Source: Burkholderia sp. FERM BP-3421 (lineage in GTDB: Bacteria > Pseudomonadota > Gammaproteobacteria > Burkholderiales > Burkholderiaceae). From it: a stretch of DNA of 64,000 nt. The stretch covers positions 2,938,737-3,002,736 of the forward strand of contig NZ_CP117781.1 in assembly GCF_028657905.1 (NCBI RefSeq). Reading direction: 5' to 3'. Made by a program: the position numbers and the translations under genes. The first letter of the stretch is position 1. Each line of letters opens with the position of its first letter. Positions 1-8,917 of this stretch are shown piece after piece. Under the pieces are notes generated by a model. It was not told the DNA's origin. It ran no database searches and saw only the letters and a program-made list of their open reading frames with translations.

Positions 1-757
1 CGATGTCCGATTCGTCGACATTGCCGCTGTCGAGCTGGCCCGTCAGCAGGAAGATCGGCGCGCGCGGCTTGTCGGAGGCGCGGATGTCCTTGATCGCGGC
101 CTCCGCGGTCTCGCTGCCGAGCAGCCAGTCGAGCACGTAGGCGTCGAACACCGTGTGACGCATCGCATGGCGCAAGCTGCCCGCGTCATAGTAGGCCGTC
201 GCGTCGAAGCCGCGCTCGTTCAGGTACAGGCAGATCGTGTCGGCGGTCTTCAGCTCGCCGCCGCCGTCGCCCAGGTCGTCGTCGACGATCGCGACCGACG
301 GCTTGCCGCTGTCGGCGTGCTTCGGCCGGATCTCGATCAGGTCGACCGCGAAGCGCTGACCGATCGGCGCGGCGTCGTGCGGATAGATGCGCCACAGCTC
401 GCCCACCCGCAGCGCGACATACTCGGGCGGCTTGCCGCCCTTCAGTTCGTCGCCGATCCACGCGAGACAGGTGAGCAGCCGCGTGCCGACGTCGAGCAGC
501 GCGACGCTCGGCTCGCCGCGCGTCTCCTCGCGCGGATCGACGAGCGCAAACACCGGCTCGCCGTAAGCGTCGGCCACGCCGCGGATTTCGCTGAAGGTCC
601 AGGTGCTCTGGCCGCGCATCTTGCGGTGCGCCTGGGCGAAGCTCAGCAACAAGATGTCGGAAAGCGCGCGGGTCTGCTTCTGCTTCGGCACGCCGTGCCG
701 TTCCATCAACTGCGCGACGCGGCTCGCGATCAACGCGTTGTCCTGCATGTTTTGCAT
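1..757 (-). CDS. BetR-domain transcriptional regulator with C-terminal receiver domain (partial)
   Basis: Reading leftward from the ATG at 757 the frame stays open to the window edge (about 252 codons), so the C-terminus is missing. The N-terminus (MQNMQDNALIASRVAQL, then an ARGKQ-like helix-turn-helix ending in QAHRKMRGQ) matches the BetR helix-turn-helix family. After about residue 150 an acidic patch (IVDDDLGD), a YVLDWLLG strand carrying a phospho-acceptor-like Asp and PIFLLTGQ follow the order of a response-regulator receiver fold. The DNA-binding domain is therefore N-terminal to the receiver, the reverse of the usual order. No kinase is adjacent. The family is fairly sure; the regulon is unknown. 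Confidence 0.75.
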   Translation of the reverse strand, partial: MQNMQDNALIASRVAQLMERHGVPKQKQTRALSDILLLSFAQAHRKMRGQSTWTFSEIRGVADAYGEPVFALVDPREETRGEPSVALLDVGTRLLTCLAWIGDELKGGKPPEYVALRVGELWRIYPHDAAPIGQRFAVDLIEIRPKHADSGKPSVAIVDDDLGDGGGELKTADTICLYLNERGFDATAYYDAGSLRHAMRHTVFDAYVLDWLLGSETAEAAIKDIRASDKPRAPIFLLTGQLDSGNVDESDI

Positions 758-1267
758 AATCGGCTCATGTCCTCGTGTTCCGGGATGCGGGCCGGCGCCC
801 TGCCATCGCCCCCCCGTCCGACGGCTTGTCGGACCGGGGTACGCGTGGATTCTAGAGGGACACCCGACGCCCGCACAGCCCGCCAGCCCACCCAAGATCG
901 CCGCGACGCGACGAAAAACTCACGCGCCGAGAAATAATTCATCGCATATACATGCTTTATATGCAATGCATGAAAACGACATTCTCGCTTCATGCGATTT
1001 TCAATGCAAATTTGCGCCAAGAAGCCTCCCTCGCGTGCGACAGGCGTCATCTCGATGAAAAAAAGTATTGCGTTAAAAGAAATGGCGCGATCAGGGCGGC
1101 CGGAGCGACGGATTCGCCCCGCCGCGGGCCTTCGTCGCGCATCATTCAGGAATGCGTATCAGCGGCGCGACCGGCGCCGAATGCGGGCCCGGGCCGCCGA
1201 CTTGGTAAACTGGCGGCGTGTACCGGCCATCGGGCCCTTGTCTTTTCTCTGTCTGTACTCTTCCATC
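758..1267. other. Intergenic region between divergent genes
   Basis: No convincing gene. The stretch from about 930 to 1080 is AT-rich compared with its surroundings and should hold the promoters of the leftward BetR gene and the rightward zinc-finger gene. It contains a perfect short inverted repeat listed separately. Confidence 0.5.
944..964. promoter_or_regulatory. Inverted repeat, candidate operator upstream of the BetR gene
   Basis: GCATATA (944-950) and TATATGC (958-964) are perfect 7-bp arms around a 7-nt spacer in an AT-rich stretch about 190 bp upstream of the BetR start. It could be an autoregulatory operator; no binding protein can be named. Confidence 0.3.
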
Positions 1268-1717
1268 ATGCGTGTCGGCCGTCCTGTTCCTGCCCTACCC
1301 CAACCTGTGTGCGACTACTGCGGCGCCAAGGCGCTGCTCGCGCGCCACGGCGACGACGCGTATCCCTACCGCGACGAGCATGGCCCGCTGTGGATCTGCC
1401 CGCCGTGCGACGCGTGGATCGGCGTGTATCCGCGCAGCCGGCGCAACGTGCCGCTCGGCCGGCTGGCCAATGCCGACCTGCGCCAGGCGAAGTCCGAGTT
1501 GCATGAAGCGCTCGAGCCGCTGGTCGCGGCCAAGATGCGCCGCGACGGCTGCAACGCGTTCGAAGCGCGCGCCAAGGGCGTGCGCTGGCTCGCGGGCCAA
1601 CTCGGCATCGATCCCGGCGCCAATACGATCCATTCGTTCGACGCGGCGCAATGCCGGCAAGCCATGCAATTGATCGCGGCCTTTCACGCGCGTAAATCCG
1701 GCGACGCCGATCTTTGA
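1268..1717 (+). CDS. Zinc-finger-containing protein (DUF3268 family)
   Basis: A 149-residue protein. The N-terminal CDYCGAKALL and following WICPPCDAWIGVYP form two CxxC pairs, as in the DUF3268 / zinc-finger-containing family also found in phages. The middle (about residues 58-115) is helical and charged, and the end (SFDAAQCRQAMQLI) matches the conserved tail of the family. Longer upstream reading to 992 is open but lacks conserved content; the ATG at 1268 puts the zinc motif near the N-terminus. Molecular function unknown. Confidence 0.7.
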   Translation: MRVGRPVPALPQPVCDYCGAKALLARHGDDAYPYRDEHGPLWICPPCDAWIGVYPRSRRNVPLGRLANADLRQAKSELHEALEPLVAAKMRRDGCNAFEARAKGVRWLAGQLGIDPGANTIHSFDAAQCRQAMQLIAAFHARKSGDADL

Positions 1718-2596
1718 CGCATTGCAGCGCCAGCAAGCCGGACCCCGCGAACCGGCAAAGGCGCGCCGCACCATGCACTTACGGGAATATTATTTTTACT
1801 TACATATTCCATCGATATATCTCTAAAAGTTTTAGACATAATCAAAAAAAGTTTGACTCATGGTTTTTTTCCTTGATATTGTTTCCGGCAGGAAATGCAC
1901 AAAAAAGCCTGACACAAGCATCAAAATACACGAAACTGACGAAATACTTCCAAATTAATTACGCCGTATCGAGGGCCAATCCGCTTTTAAAAAGCCGCAA
2001 CACATTCCCGTTTACCAATTAATTCCCGATTTATCGGCAATCGATTTTCATTGCCCATATATTCTCCTCCCCGGATTCAATCGATTAAAGATGGATTCCG
2101 GACGGATGAATCGGCGGACGTGAAAAACGATGCCGCAGCGACGGCCGGCGAACCATCTCCGCGCGACGGCACTGCGCATGCAATCGCTTGACGGCCCCCC
2201 GGCACGCCGGGTCCGGGCCGATGAACTGGACGATCCGCACGGCATCGCGCACGGCCTGGTCCGGCCTCCGCGCGAGGGCGTCGTATCGACCCCACCAACC
2301 CGGCAGCACCACATCGAGCAGAAACTGATGGAAGCACTTATGCCAGCCATATAGATCGGAATCCTAAAAACTTCGTCAATTTGCGCTTAGCATCGGGAGC
2401 CATGCTTCGGCGCCATGTCCGCCGTCGCGGGCGCATCGTCGGGACATCCCGACATCTTGCAGGAAGGGGGAGGGCCTCCATGTCGCCGTGAATCTGGTTC
2501 GTTGCCTTTGTTATGCGTCGGTTTGCATCACGCGACGCCGCCGCCACGAGGGCGCGGCCGCCGCAGCAGTTCTTCGTCATCATCCTGGAGCACACA
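1718..2596. other. AT-rich intergenic region upstream of the S53 peptidase
   Basis: No intact gene. Positions 1780-2065 are strikingly AT-rich against the high-GC background and may carry silencer or regulator sites. AAAAAAGTTTGAC at 1845-1857 recurs, in the same orientation relative to the gene, far upstream of the S8 peptidase. A possible leftward gene remnant lies at 2085-2363. Confidence 0.45.
2085..2363 (-). pseudogene. Possible C-terminal gene remnant
   Basis: The minus frame from a TAG near 2364 to 2085 reads like real protein (LDVVLPGWWGRYDALARRP, then AVRDAVRIVQFIG) but has no ATG or ribosome site; a GTG at 2312 is the only possible start. The shape (RYDAL..RP...VRDAV.IVQFIG) loosely recalls the C-terminal segment of sulfotransferase-like proteins, which is only an impression. 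Best treated as a remnant of unknown origin. Confidence 0.25.
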
Positions 2597-4540
2597 ATGC
2601 AGAGAACTCAGCAAGTCAATCGTCAATCGTCCAACCGCTTCGCCCTCGCGCTGCTGCCGCTCGCCGTCGCGGCAACGCTCGCGCCGCTGTCCGCGCATGC
2701 CGCCACCAGCTGGGTGGCGACCCGCACCGATGCCTTCCTGCAGGCCAGCACCCCGGCGGCGGCCGTCGCGCAGTCGCAGGCGCAAGGCGCCTCCGCCGCG
2801 GTCGCGCCGACCTACACGCTGAACAGCGTGGGTTCGCCGGCGGTGACCGACACCGTGGTCACGCCGCTCGAATTGAGCCAGCCGCTGCACGTGACGATCG
2901 TGCTGAAGAACCGCAATGAGGATCAGCTCGACGCGTTCCTGCACGACGTCAACCAGCCGGGCAGCGCGAGCTATCACAAGTACCTCACGCCCGACCAGTT
3001 CAAGGCGCGCTTCGCGCCGACCGACGCGCAGGTGCAGGCGGTCGTCGCCCACCTGAAGGCAAACGGCTTCTCGAACATCCAGATCACCGAGAACAACAAG
3101 CTGATCTCCGCGGACGGCAACGCGACGAGCGCGCAGAACGGCTTCCATGCGAGCGTCAAGCGCTTCAACTATCGCGGCAAGCCCGTCTACGCGAACGACT
3201 CCGCCGCGCTGGTGCCGTCGTCGCTCGGCACCGTCGTCGAATCGGTGCTCGGCCTGCAGAACGCGGTCGTGCCGCACCGCCTGATCCAGCGCATCTCGCC
3301 GAACGCGCGCATCGCGTCGAACGCAGCCGGCAGGAACGCGGCGGCCGGCTCGCAGGTCGGCCACCAGCCGACCGACTTCGCGAAGATCTACGACGCGAGC
3401 GGCCTGCCCACCGCGACCAACACCACCGTCGGCATCATCACCTGGGGCGACATGACCCAGACGATCTCCGACCTGAACACCTTCACCAAGAACGCGGGCC
3501 TGCCGACCGTCAACACCGCGGTGGTCGCGGGCGGCTCGGGCACGCTCGCCGACGACGGCGATCCGAGCGAGTGGGATCTCGACAGCCAGGACATCATCGG
3601 CACGGCGGGCGCGGTCAAGCAGCTGATCTTCTACGCGGCCGTCAACGGCGACAGCAGCGACAGCGGCCTGACCGACGCCACGCTGACCGCCGCCTACAAC
3701 AAGGCGGTGACCGACAACAAGGCGAAGGTCATCAACGTGTCGCTCGGCCTCGACGAAACGGCGGCGAACTCCGACGGCTCGCTGTCGGCCGACGACGCGG
3801 TGTTCAAGCAGGCGGTCGCGCAAGGCCAGGTGTTCTCGGTGTCGGCGGGCGATGCCGGCGTGTACCAGTGGTCGACCTCGCCGCAAGGCGCGCCCGGCTA
3901 CATCGGCACCTACAACGGCAGCAGCGTGAAGACGACCATCACCCTGACGAAGTACAGCGTATCGTCGCCGGCCAGCTCGCCGTACGTGGTGGCCGTCGGC
4001 GGCACCACGCTGTCGACCACGGGCACCACGACCTGGGCCGGCGAGACGGTGTGGAACGAAGGCGTCGCGTACGCGGACGTCGACAGCAACGGCAACCCGG
4101 TCGACAACGCCGTGCGGATCTGGGCCACGGGCGGCGGCGTCAGCAAGTACGAGACGGCGCCGAGCTGGCAGACGGCGGCGCTCGGCAGCAGCGTGACCAA
4201 GCGCGTGCTGCCCGACGTCGCGTTCGACGCCGCGCAATCGACCGGCGCGTACATCGTGATCAACGGCCAGACCAACCAGCTGGTCGGCGGCACGAGCCTC
4301 GCCTCGCCGATCTTCGTCGGCGGCTGGGCGCGCGTCGAGTCGGCGAACAGCAACAGCCTCGGCCTGCCGACCCAGGCGTTCTACCAGGGCATCCCGAGCA
4401 ACACGGCGTTGATCCACGACATCTCGTCGGGCAACAACGGCTACAGCGGCCACGGCTACAACGCCGCGTCCGGCTGGGATTACGACACGGGCTTCGGCAG
4501 CCTCGACTTCGCGAAGGTCAGCGCCAGCTCCGTGAAGTAA
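2597..4540 (+). CDS. Secreted S53 family serine-carboxyl peptidase (sedolisin/kumamolisin type)
   Basis: A 647-residue pre-pro-protease. The ATG at 2597 is preceded by GGAG and starts a signal peptide (basic start, hydrophobic ALALLPLAVAATLAPLS, then AHA). The pro-domain (about residues 40-250) contains the activation-domain strand SYHKYLTPDQFKARFAP. The catalytic pair is E325/D329 in SEWDLDSQ, and the nucleophile is S567 in GGTSLASP, the three residues that define the family. The protein should act outside the cell, probably as an acid-active endopeptidase. It is monocistronic, followed by a hairpin at 4549-4578. Confidence 0.9.
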   Translation: MQRTQQVNRQSSNRFALALLPLAVAATLAPLSAHAATSWVATRTDAFLQASTPAAAVAQSQAQGASAAVAPTYTLNSVGSPAVTDTVVTPLELSQPLHVTIVLKNRNEDQLDAFLHDVNQPGSASYHKYLTPDQFKARFAPTDAQVQAVVAHLKANGFSNIQITENNKLISADGNATSAQNGFHASVKRFNYRGKPVYANDSAALVPSSLGTVVESVLGLQNAVVPHRLIQRISPNARIASNAAGRNAAAGSQVGHQPTDFAKIYDASGLPTATNTTVGIITWGDMTQTISDLNTFTKNAGLPTVNTAVVAGGSGTLADDGDPSEWDLDSQDIIGTAGAVKQLIFYAAVNGDSSDSGLTDATLTAAYNKAVTDNKAKVINVSLGLDETAANSDGSLSADDAVFKQAVAQGQVFSVSAGDAGVYQWSTSPQGAPGYIGTYNGSSVKTTITLTKYSVSSPASSPYVVAVGGTTLSTTGTTTWAGETVWNEGVAYADVDSNGNPVDNAVRIWATGGGVSKYETAPSWQTAALGSSVTKRVLPDVAFDAAQSTGAYIVINGQTNQLVGGTSLASPIFVGGWARVESANSNSLGLPTQAFYQGIPSNTALIHDISSGNNGYSGHGYNAASGWDYDTGFGSLDFAKVSASSVK

Positions 4541-4548
4541 GCGCGGTA

Positions 4549-4578
4549 CGCCGGCGCGCTCATCGCGGCGCGCCGGCG
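4549..4578 (+). terminator. Hairpin downstream of the S53 peptidase
   Basis: An 11-bp perfect GC-rich stem (arms 4549-4559 and 4568-4578) with an 8-nt loop lies 9 bp after the stop codon. There is no T-tract, so termination efficiency is uncertain. Confidence 0.5.
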
Positions 4579-4619
4579 CAACAGTCCTCCACGCGATTGC
4601 AGGCCCCTCCCCGAAGGTC

Positions 4620-5076
4620 ATGCCGTTCAGTTAAGGATCTTTCTTAGGAAGCGGACGGGATCAGGAGCAGGACGGGACTTGACGGCCCGATCGCATTCGC
4701 GATCGGGCCGTTTTACGTCGATGAGCAGCTTGAGGTGTGCGCGGAGCCGCTTGAGGACGGCGGGCAACCTGGCGAAGGCAGGCGTGCGTGCGGCCCACAT
4801 CCTTTCGTGCTGGATGAGATGGCGCGAGCGAACGAAGCTGAGTTCGCTCGGTTCGCACTTGGCCTCGAAGGCAGCGCAAGCCATTTCGCGACGAATCAGG
4901 TTGTAGGCGATCAACGCTCCCCAGATTTCCTGGTAGATGCCGTCGACAGTTCGGCTGCGATCCAGCATGAAGATCAGGTGATCGGTCAGCATCGCGCCAA
5001 ACGCGAACAGCCCGGCCCGCCGTTTACAACTCCAACTCCAGAAGAAAATACCGTTCAGGTCTTAACTGAACGGCAT
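4620..5076 (-). mobile_element. Internally deleted IS4-family element (MITE-like)
   Basis: ATGCCGTTCAGTTAAG at 4620-4635 and its exact reverse complement at 5061-5076 are 16-bp perfect terminal inverted repeats, extending with two mismatches to about 21 bp. Between them lies only the C-terminal part of an IS4-type transposase. The catalytic N-terminal and central parts are gone, so the element cannot move itself but could be mobilised in trans. It sits just after the S53 peptidase. No clear target-site duplication was seen. Confidence 0.75.
4627..4992 (-). pseudogene. IS4-family transposase, C-terminal fragment
   Basis: The frame encodes DGIYQEIWGALIAYNLIRRE followed by a basic C-terminal helix, the conserved tail after the YREK region of IS4-type transposases. 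The frame is open upstream to 5062 but without transposase similarity; the DDE catalytic residues are absent because of the internal deletion. It ends inside the terminal repeat. Confidence 0.75.
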
Positions 5077-5244
5077 TACCGCTCAAGCGGGGCTTTTTTG
5101 CGCGCGCCGCGTTTGGGGTGGGATGCAAAAAAAACCGCATCGATACTTTTTATCGCGGCAACACCGTTTTTTTCACATCGTTTTTATGCGCGGGCCTGTA
5201 GCGTGGAGGGGTCTTGTCCACGCATCGCGGTTCGTCCGCTCAAC

Positions 5245-5580
5245 ATGGCGCTCCTCCACGCAATTCCTGTTCCCGACCTGCCGCCGCTTACGCCGCGCCC
5301 GCTGACCCGCCAGAACGTCATTCCGTTCCCCGCCCGGCGCGTGCTGCTGCCGGTCACCCTGCCGGTGCGCACTCAAGCGCAGGCGTCGTCCTTGCTGCAC
5401 ACGCTGTTGCATTCACCGCTCGGCGCCTACGTCGTGAACGTCGAGGCCGGCGACGAAACGATCCGCGTCGCCTGCCGTCTCGCGCGCAACGATCTCGGCT
5501 TCGCGCTGCACACGCTGCTCGCGACGCTGCCGGAAGCCACGCTCGGGCGCGTGCTCGCCGCCGATCGGGAGGGATACTGA
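5245..5580 (+). CDS. Small conserved protein, ferredoxin-like fold (related to the protein at 8196-8549)
   Basis: A 111-residue protein not assigned to a named family. Residues 35-105 look like a beta-alpha-beta-beta-alpha unit ending in TLPEATLGRV. The same pattern, ending TLPEAEFGAI, recurs in the leftward protein at 8196-8549, so the two are probable distant paralogues. The stop is 2 bp before the DHDPS-like gene, implying one operon. The fold suggests a small ligand-sensing or protein-binding (ACT-like) role, but this is inference. Confidence 0.6.
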   Translation: MALLHAIPVPDLPPLTPRPLTRQNVIPFPARRVLLPVTLPVRTQAQASSLLHTLLHSPLGAYVVNVEAGDETIRVACRLARNDLGFALHTLLATLPEATLGRVLAADREGY

Positions 5581-5582
5581 GC

Positions 5583-6467
5583 ATGTTCACAGGTCTCTGG
5601 CTGCCGCTCGTCACGCCGTTCCGGCGCGGCGTCGTCGACATCGACGCATTGCAGTATCTCGCCACGCACTATCAGCGCGCGGGCATCGACGGCTTCGTCG
5701 CGCTCGGCACCACGGCGGAAGCCGCCCTGCTGTCCGACGCCGAGCGCGAGGCGGTCGTCCGCGCGCTCTTCGACGTCGTCGGCGCGCGCACGCCGATCGT
5801 GATCGGCGTCGGCGGCGCGGATACGCGCGCCGTGCTGCGCGAGATCGTGCGCTGGGAGCGCTGGGACAGCGCGGGCTACCTGGTCTCGCCGCCGTCCTAC
5901 ATCTGCCCGGACCAGGCCGGCATCCGCTGGCACTTCGAACAGGTTGCGTGCGCAACCGAACGGCCGATCATGCTGTACGACGTCCCGCATCGAACGGGCG
6001 TCACGATCGAACCCGATACGGTCGCGCGGCTCGTCGAGTTGCGCAACGTGCTCGCGATCAAGGAGTGCGTGAAGGACCATTTCGCGCCGCTCGGCGAACT
6101 GCCGATCAGCGTACTGTGCGGCACCGACGAGGCGTTCGTCGACTGCCTGAGCGCGGGCGGCACGGGCGGCGTGCTGGCGAGCGCGCATCTCTGCGCGGAC
6201 CTGCTCGACGATGCGCGGCAGTTGGTCGCCGCCGGGGCGCGCGCGGACGCGCGCAAATTGTTTGCTTGCCTGATTCCGCTACTGAGGTTACTGTTTTCCG
6301 CACCGAACCCCGCCGCGATCAAGGCCATGCTGTCATTCGACCATCCGGTTTCCCTTGAAACCCGCATGCCGATCAGCAGCGCATCGTCGGAACTGATCGA
6401 GCGGCTCCGCAAGGCACGCGAGCATCTGCAGGACGTGCGCGCGGAATTCGTCCGCACCGTGCACTAG
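5583..6467 (+). CDS. Dihydrodipicolinate synthase family aldolase
   Basis: A 294-residue (beta/alpha)8 class I aldolase. It keeps the family motifs: GTTAE with T43 and T44, Y132 in LYDVPHRTG, and the Schiff-base K160 in AIKE. The usual GTTGE is GTTAE, and identity to housekeeping DapA looks moderate, so the true substrate may be another 2-oxo-acid rather than aspartate semialdehyde. It follows the small protein gene by 2 bp, suggesting translational coupling. Confidence 0.8.
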   Translation: MFTGLWLPLVTPFRRGVVDIDALQYLATHYQRAGIDGFVALGTTAEAALLSDAEREAVVRALFDVVGARTPIVIGVGGADTRAVLREIVRWERWDSAGYLVSPPSYICPDQAGIRWHFEQVACATERPIMLYDVPHRTGVTIEPDTVARLVELRNVLAIKECVKDHFAPLGELPISVLCGTDEAFVDCLSAGGTGGVLASAHLCADLLDDARQLVAAGARADARKLFACLIPLLRLLFSAPNPAAIKAMLSFDHPVSLETRMPISSASSELIERLRKAREHLQDVRAEFVRTVH

Positions 6468-6534
6468 CCGCCAGGCCGCGCCGGCCGCGTGCCGGCGCGT
6501 CATCCTTGCCACCCATCATCCACGCGTCGCACGG

Positions 6535-6597
6535 ATTGCATCAGGAAGGGGCGCTCGCAAGGACCGCCATGCGGCGAGCACCCCTTCCTGATGCAAT
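6535..6597. repeat. Long stem-loop upstream of otsA
   Basis: Arms 6535-6558 and 6574-6597 are 24 bp and complementary except for one position (which becomes G-U in RNA), with a 15-nt loop. It lies between the DHDPS-like gene and otsA, 48 bp before the otsA start. It may be a terminator/attenuator, an mRNA-stability element or the ends of a tiny mobile repeat. No T-tract follows. Confidence 0.6.
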
Positions 6598-6644
6598 CGC
6601 ACCGCCGCCGCGCAGGCCCGCGTGGAATCACATGGAGGTCCATC

Positions 6645-8060
6645 ATGAGCCGTCTCGTCGTTGTTTCCAACCGCACCGCCGATCCGTCGAGCGCCTCCGC
6701 CGGCGGACTCGCCGTGGCGCTGCGGGACAGCCTGCAGCGACGCGGCGGCCTGTGGTTCGGCTGGAGCGGCAAGCTGCTCGACGCGCCGCCCGGAACCCAC
6801 TACGACGTCGACGTGCAGCACAGCCAGGCCGGGCCGGTTCAGCTCGCGACCATCGACCTGAGCCAGGACGACCACGACGCGTACTACCTCGGCTATTCGA
6901 ACAACGTCCTGTGGCCGGTGTTCCACTACCGGCTCGACCTCGCGAACTTCGATACGCGTTTCGCGGCCGGCTACCGGCGCGTCAACCGGCTGTTCGCGCG
7001 CGCGCTGCTGCCGCTGCTGCAGCCGGACGATCTCATCTGGGTGCACGACTACCATCTGATCCCGCTCGCCACCGAGCTGCGCGCGCTGGGCTGCCGCAAC
7101 CGGATCGGCTTCTTCCTGCACATCCCGGTGCCGCCGCCGCTCATGATGGCCGCGATACCCGAGCATGAATGGCTGATGCGCTCGCTGTTCGACTACGATC
7201 TCGTCGGCTTCCAGACCCGCGCCGACGTCACGCATTTCACCCGCTACGCGGAAGCCGAGGCCGGCGCGCAGGCGCTCGACGGGGAACGGCTGCGCGCGTT
7301 CGATCGCACGTTGCGGGTCGGCGCCTTTCCGATCGGGATCGACGCCGATGAATTCACGACGCTCGCGAACGCCCCGGACGGGCTCGACATGTACACGCAG
7401 ATGCGCGACGAGTATGCGCGCCGCAAGCTGCTCGTCGGCGTCGACCGGCTCGATTACTCGAAGGGCCTGCCACAGCGCGTGCAGGCGTTCCGCGAGTGGC
7501 TCGAACAGCATCCGGCGAGCCGCAAGAGCGCGACGCTGATCCAGATCGCCGCGCCGAGCCGCGAGGACGTCGACGCCTATGACGACCTGCGGCAACAGAT
7601 GGACAGCCTGTGCGGCGCGCTCAACGGCGACTATGGCGAATTCGACTGGATGCCGGTGCGCTACATCCATCGCAACGTCGAGCGGACCGACCTGCCGGGG
7701 CTCTATCGCGCGTCGCGGGTGGCGCTCGTCACGCCGTTGCGCGACGGGATGAACCTGGTCGCGAAGGAGTTCGTCGCCGCGCAGGACCCGGAGGATCCGG
7801 GCGTGCTCGTGTTGTCGCGCTTCGCCGGCGCGGCCGAGCAGCTGACCGATGCGCTGCTGGTCAATCCTTACGATGTGCAGGGCACGGCCCGCGCGATCGA
7901 GCGCGCGCTCACGATGCCGCTCGACGAGCGGGTCCGCCGCCATGCGGCGCTGCTTGCCGTGATCCGCTCGCAGGATGTGCATTGGTGGAGCGCAAGCTTT
8001 CTTGGCGCGCTCGAGGACATCGCCGTGGCGCCGGCGAGCAGCGGCGCGCTTTCCGTCTAG
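6645..8060 (+). CDS. otsA: Alpha,alpha-trehalose-phosphate synthase (UDP-forming)
   Basis: A 471-residue GT20 glycosyltransferase that joins UDP-glucose and glucose-6-phosphate to give trehalose-6-phosphate in the cytoplasm. Recognisable are the N-terminal RLVVVSNR and SAGGLAVAL, WVHDYHLIPL, FFLHIPVP, the phosphate/UDP-binding VDRLDYSKGLPQR, and TPLRDGMNLVAKEFVAAQ. A GGAGG at 6634-6638 selects the ATG at 6645. No otsB phosphatase is adjacent, so that step must be encoded elsewhere. It likely serves osmotic or desiccation tolerance. Confidence 0.92.
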   Translation: MSRLVVVSNRTADPSSASAGGLAVALRDSLQRRGGLWFGWSGKLLDAPPGTHYDVDVQHSQAGPVQLATIDLSQDDHDAYYLGYSNNVLWPVFHYRLDLANFDTRFAAGYRRVNRLFARALLPLLQPDDLIWVHDYHLIPLATELRALGCRNRIGFFLHIPVPPPLMMAAIPEHEWLMRSLFDYDLVGFQTRADVTHFTRYAEAEAGAQALDGERLRAFDRTLRVGAFPIGIDADEFTTLANAPDGLDMYTQMRDEYARRKLLVGVDRLDYSKGLPQRVQAFREWLEQHPASRKSATLIQIAAPSREDVDAYDDLRQQMDSLCGALNGDYGEFDWMPVRYIHRNVERTDLPGLYRASRVALVTPLRDGMNLVAKEFVAAQDPEDPGVLVLSRFAGAAEQLTDALLVNPYDVQGTARAIERALTMPLDERVRRHAALLAVIRSQDVHWWSASFLGALEDIAVAPASSGALSV

Positions 8061-8195
8061 GGCCGGGCAGTCCTGTTCCGGGCGCTGTCGGGCGGCCCGG
8101 CGCGGTCCGGCTCCATCAGGCGCGCGAGGCCGCGATCATCCTCCGGAATCCTTTCGATTGCCGGACGCGCATCCCGCGCCCGGCATGCTCACAGG

Positions 8196-8549
8196 TTAGT
8201 GCGCGCGGCTGCGCCGGGACGGGCGGATCGCGCCGAATTCCGCCTCCGGCAGGGTCTGCATCAGCAGGGACATGATTTCCATCACCCGCCCCGCCTCCAG
8301 TTCGATCTGCAGCGACGCCTGGCCGTCCCGGTTGTCGATCGTCGCGACATAGAGATTCATCTCGCTCCCCAGCGCGCGATGCAGGGTCTGCCGCGCGGTG
8401 CGCAGATGCCGGCTGTCGATGAGCACGGTGACGAGCCGCGCCCGCCCGTGGTCCGCCTGCGCGACGCGCCGCCTCGCGACCGGGCGGTTCAGGTGAATCG
8501 TGCCGGACCGGCCGGCAGTCGGAACGGGAGCGAGCTTGCGGAATGTCAT
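8196..8549 (-). CDS. Small conserved protein, ferredoxin-like fold (related to the protein at 5245-5580)
   Basis: A 117-residue protein convergent with otsA. After a basic N-terminal 35 residues it has the pattern LVTVLIDSRHLRTARQTL, a central strand pair and EIMSLLMQTLPEAEFGAI, parallel to the 5245-5580 protein. The start at 8549 was chosen because upstream sequence is low-complexity Arg/Ala; no strong ribosome site supports it. Function unknown. Confidence 0.5.
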   Translation of the reverse strand: MTFRKLAPVPTAGRSGTIHLNRPVARRRVAQADHGRARLVTVLIDSRHLRTARQTLHRALGSEMNLYVATIDNRDGQASLQIELEAGRVMEIMSLLMQTLPEAEFGAIRPSRRSRAH

Positions 8550-8917
8550 ATAGACGGGCGGAGCGGGCGCCGAACGTCCGCTCCTGGCTGTTGAACACGT
8601 CTCGATGGTAACGAGCGCGGTGAAAAGAGCGTGTAAAGAGCACGCGGCGCGGCGCAAAGAAGCTCTAGTTTCGCGGGCGCGGATGTCGTGCACGGGGCGC
8701 GTACGTCGTGTGCCGTAACATCCGCTGCGGCGTTACGTAGCGTCGCGGGAACATCGAATATCGAGGGCGGCATCAGGGTTTGCATCAATGCATTTTATTT
8801 GGATGAGGAAAAGGGATACGACGGGTTTCCAGACCTGATCCGGATGCGCGTTGTCATTTATGCAATGGTCCGGAATTTGCTGTGAAGGTTCGCGGTGAAT
8901 AACTTCGGGGGCCTTCC
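8550..8917. other. Intergenic region upstream of the repeat lipoprotein
   Basis: About 370 bp between divergent genes. No gene is supported. The stretch 8770-8880 is less GC-rich and probably holds the promoter of the repeat lipoprotein; no exact element is assigned. Confidence 0.4.

Noticed and set aside
2528..4621. A 697-codon open frame on the minus strand opposite the S53 peptidase
   Set aside because: It is a codon-bias shadow: Arg/Val/Asp-rich with no motif, while the plus strand has a complete protease with catalytic residues.
5080..5110. A possible T-rich terminator after the IS remnant
   Set aside because: Only a 4-bp stem (CCGC/GCGG) precedes the T run; too weak to claim.
8688..8885. 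A 65-codon plus frame upstream of the repeat lipoprotein
   Set aside because: No conserved features or start signal; more likely promoter DNA.
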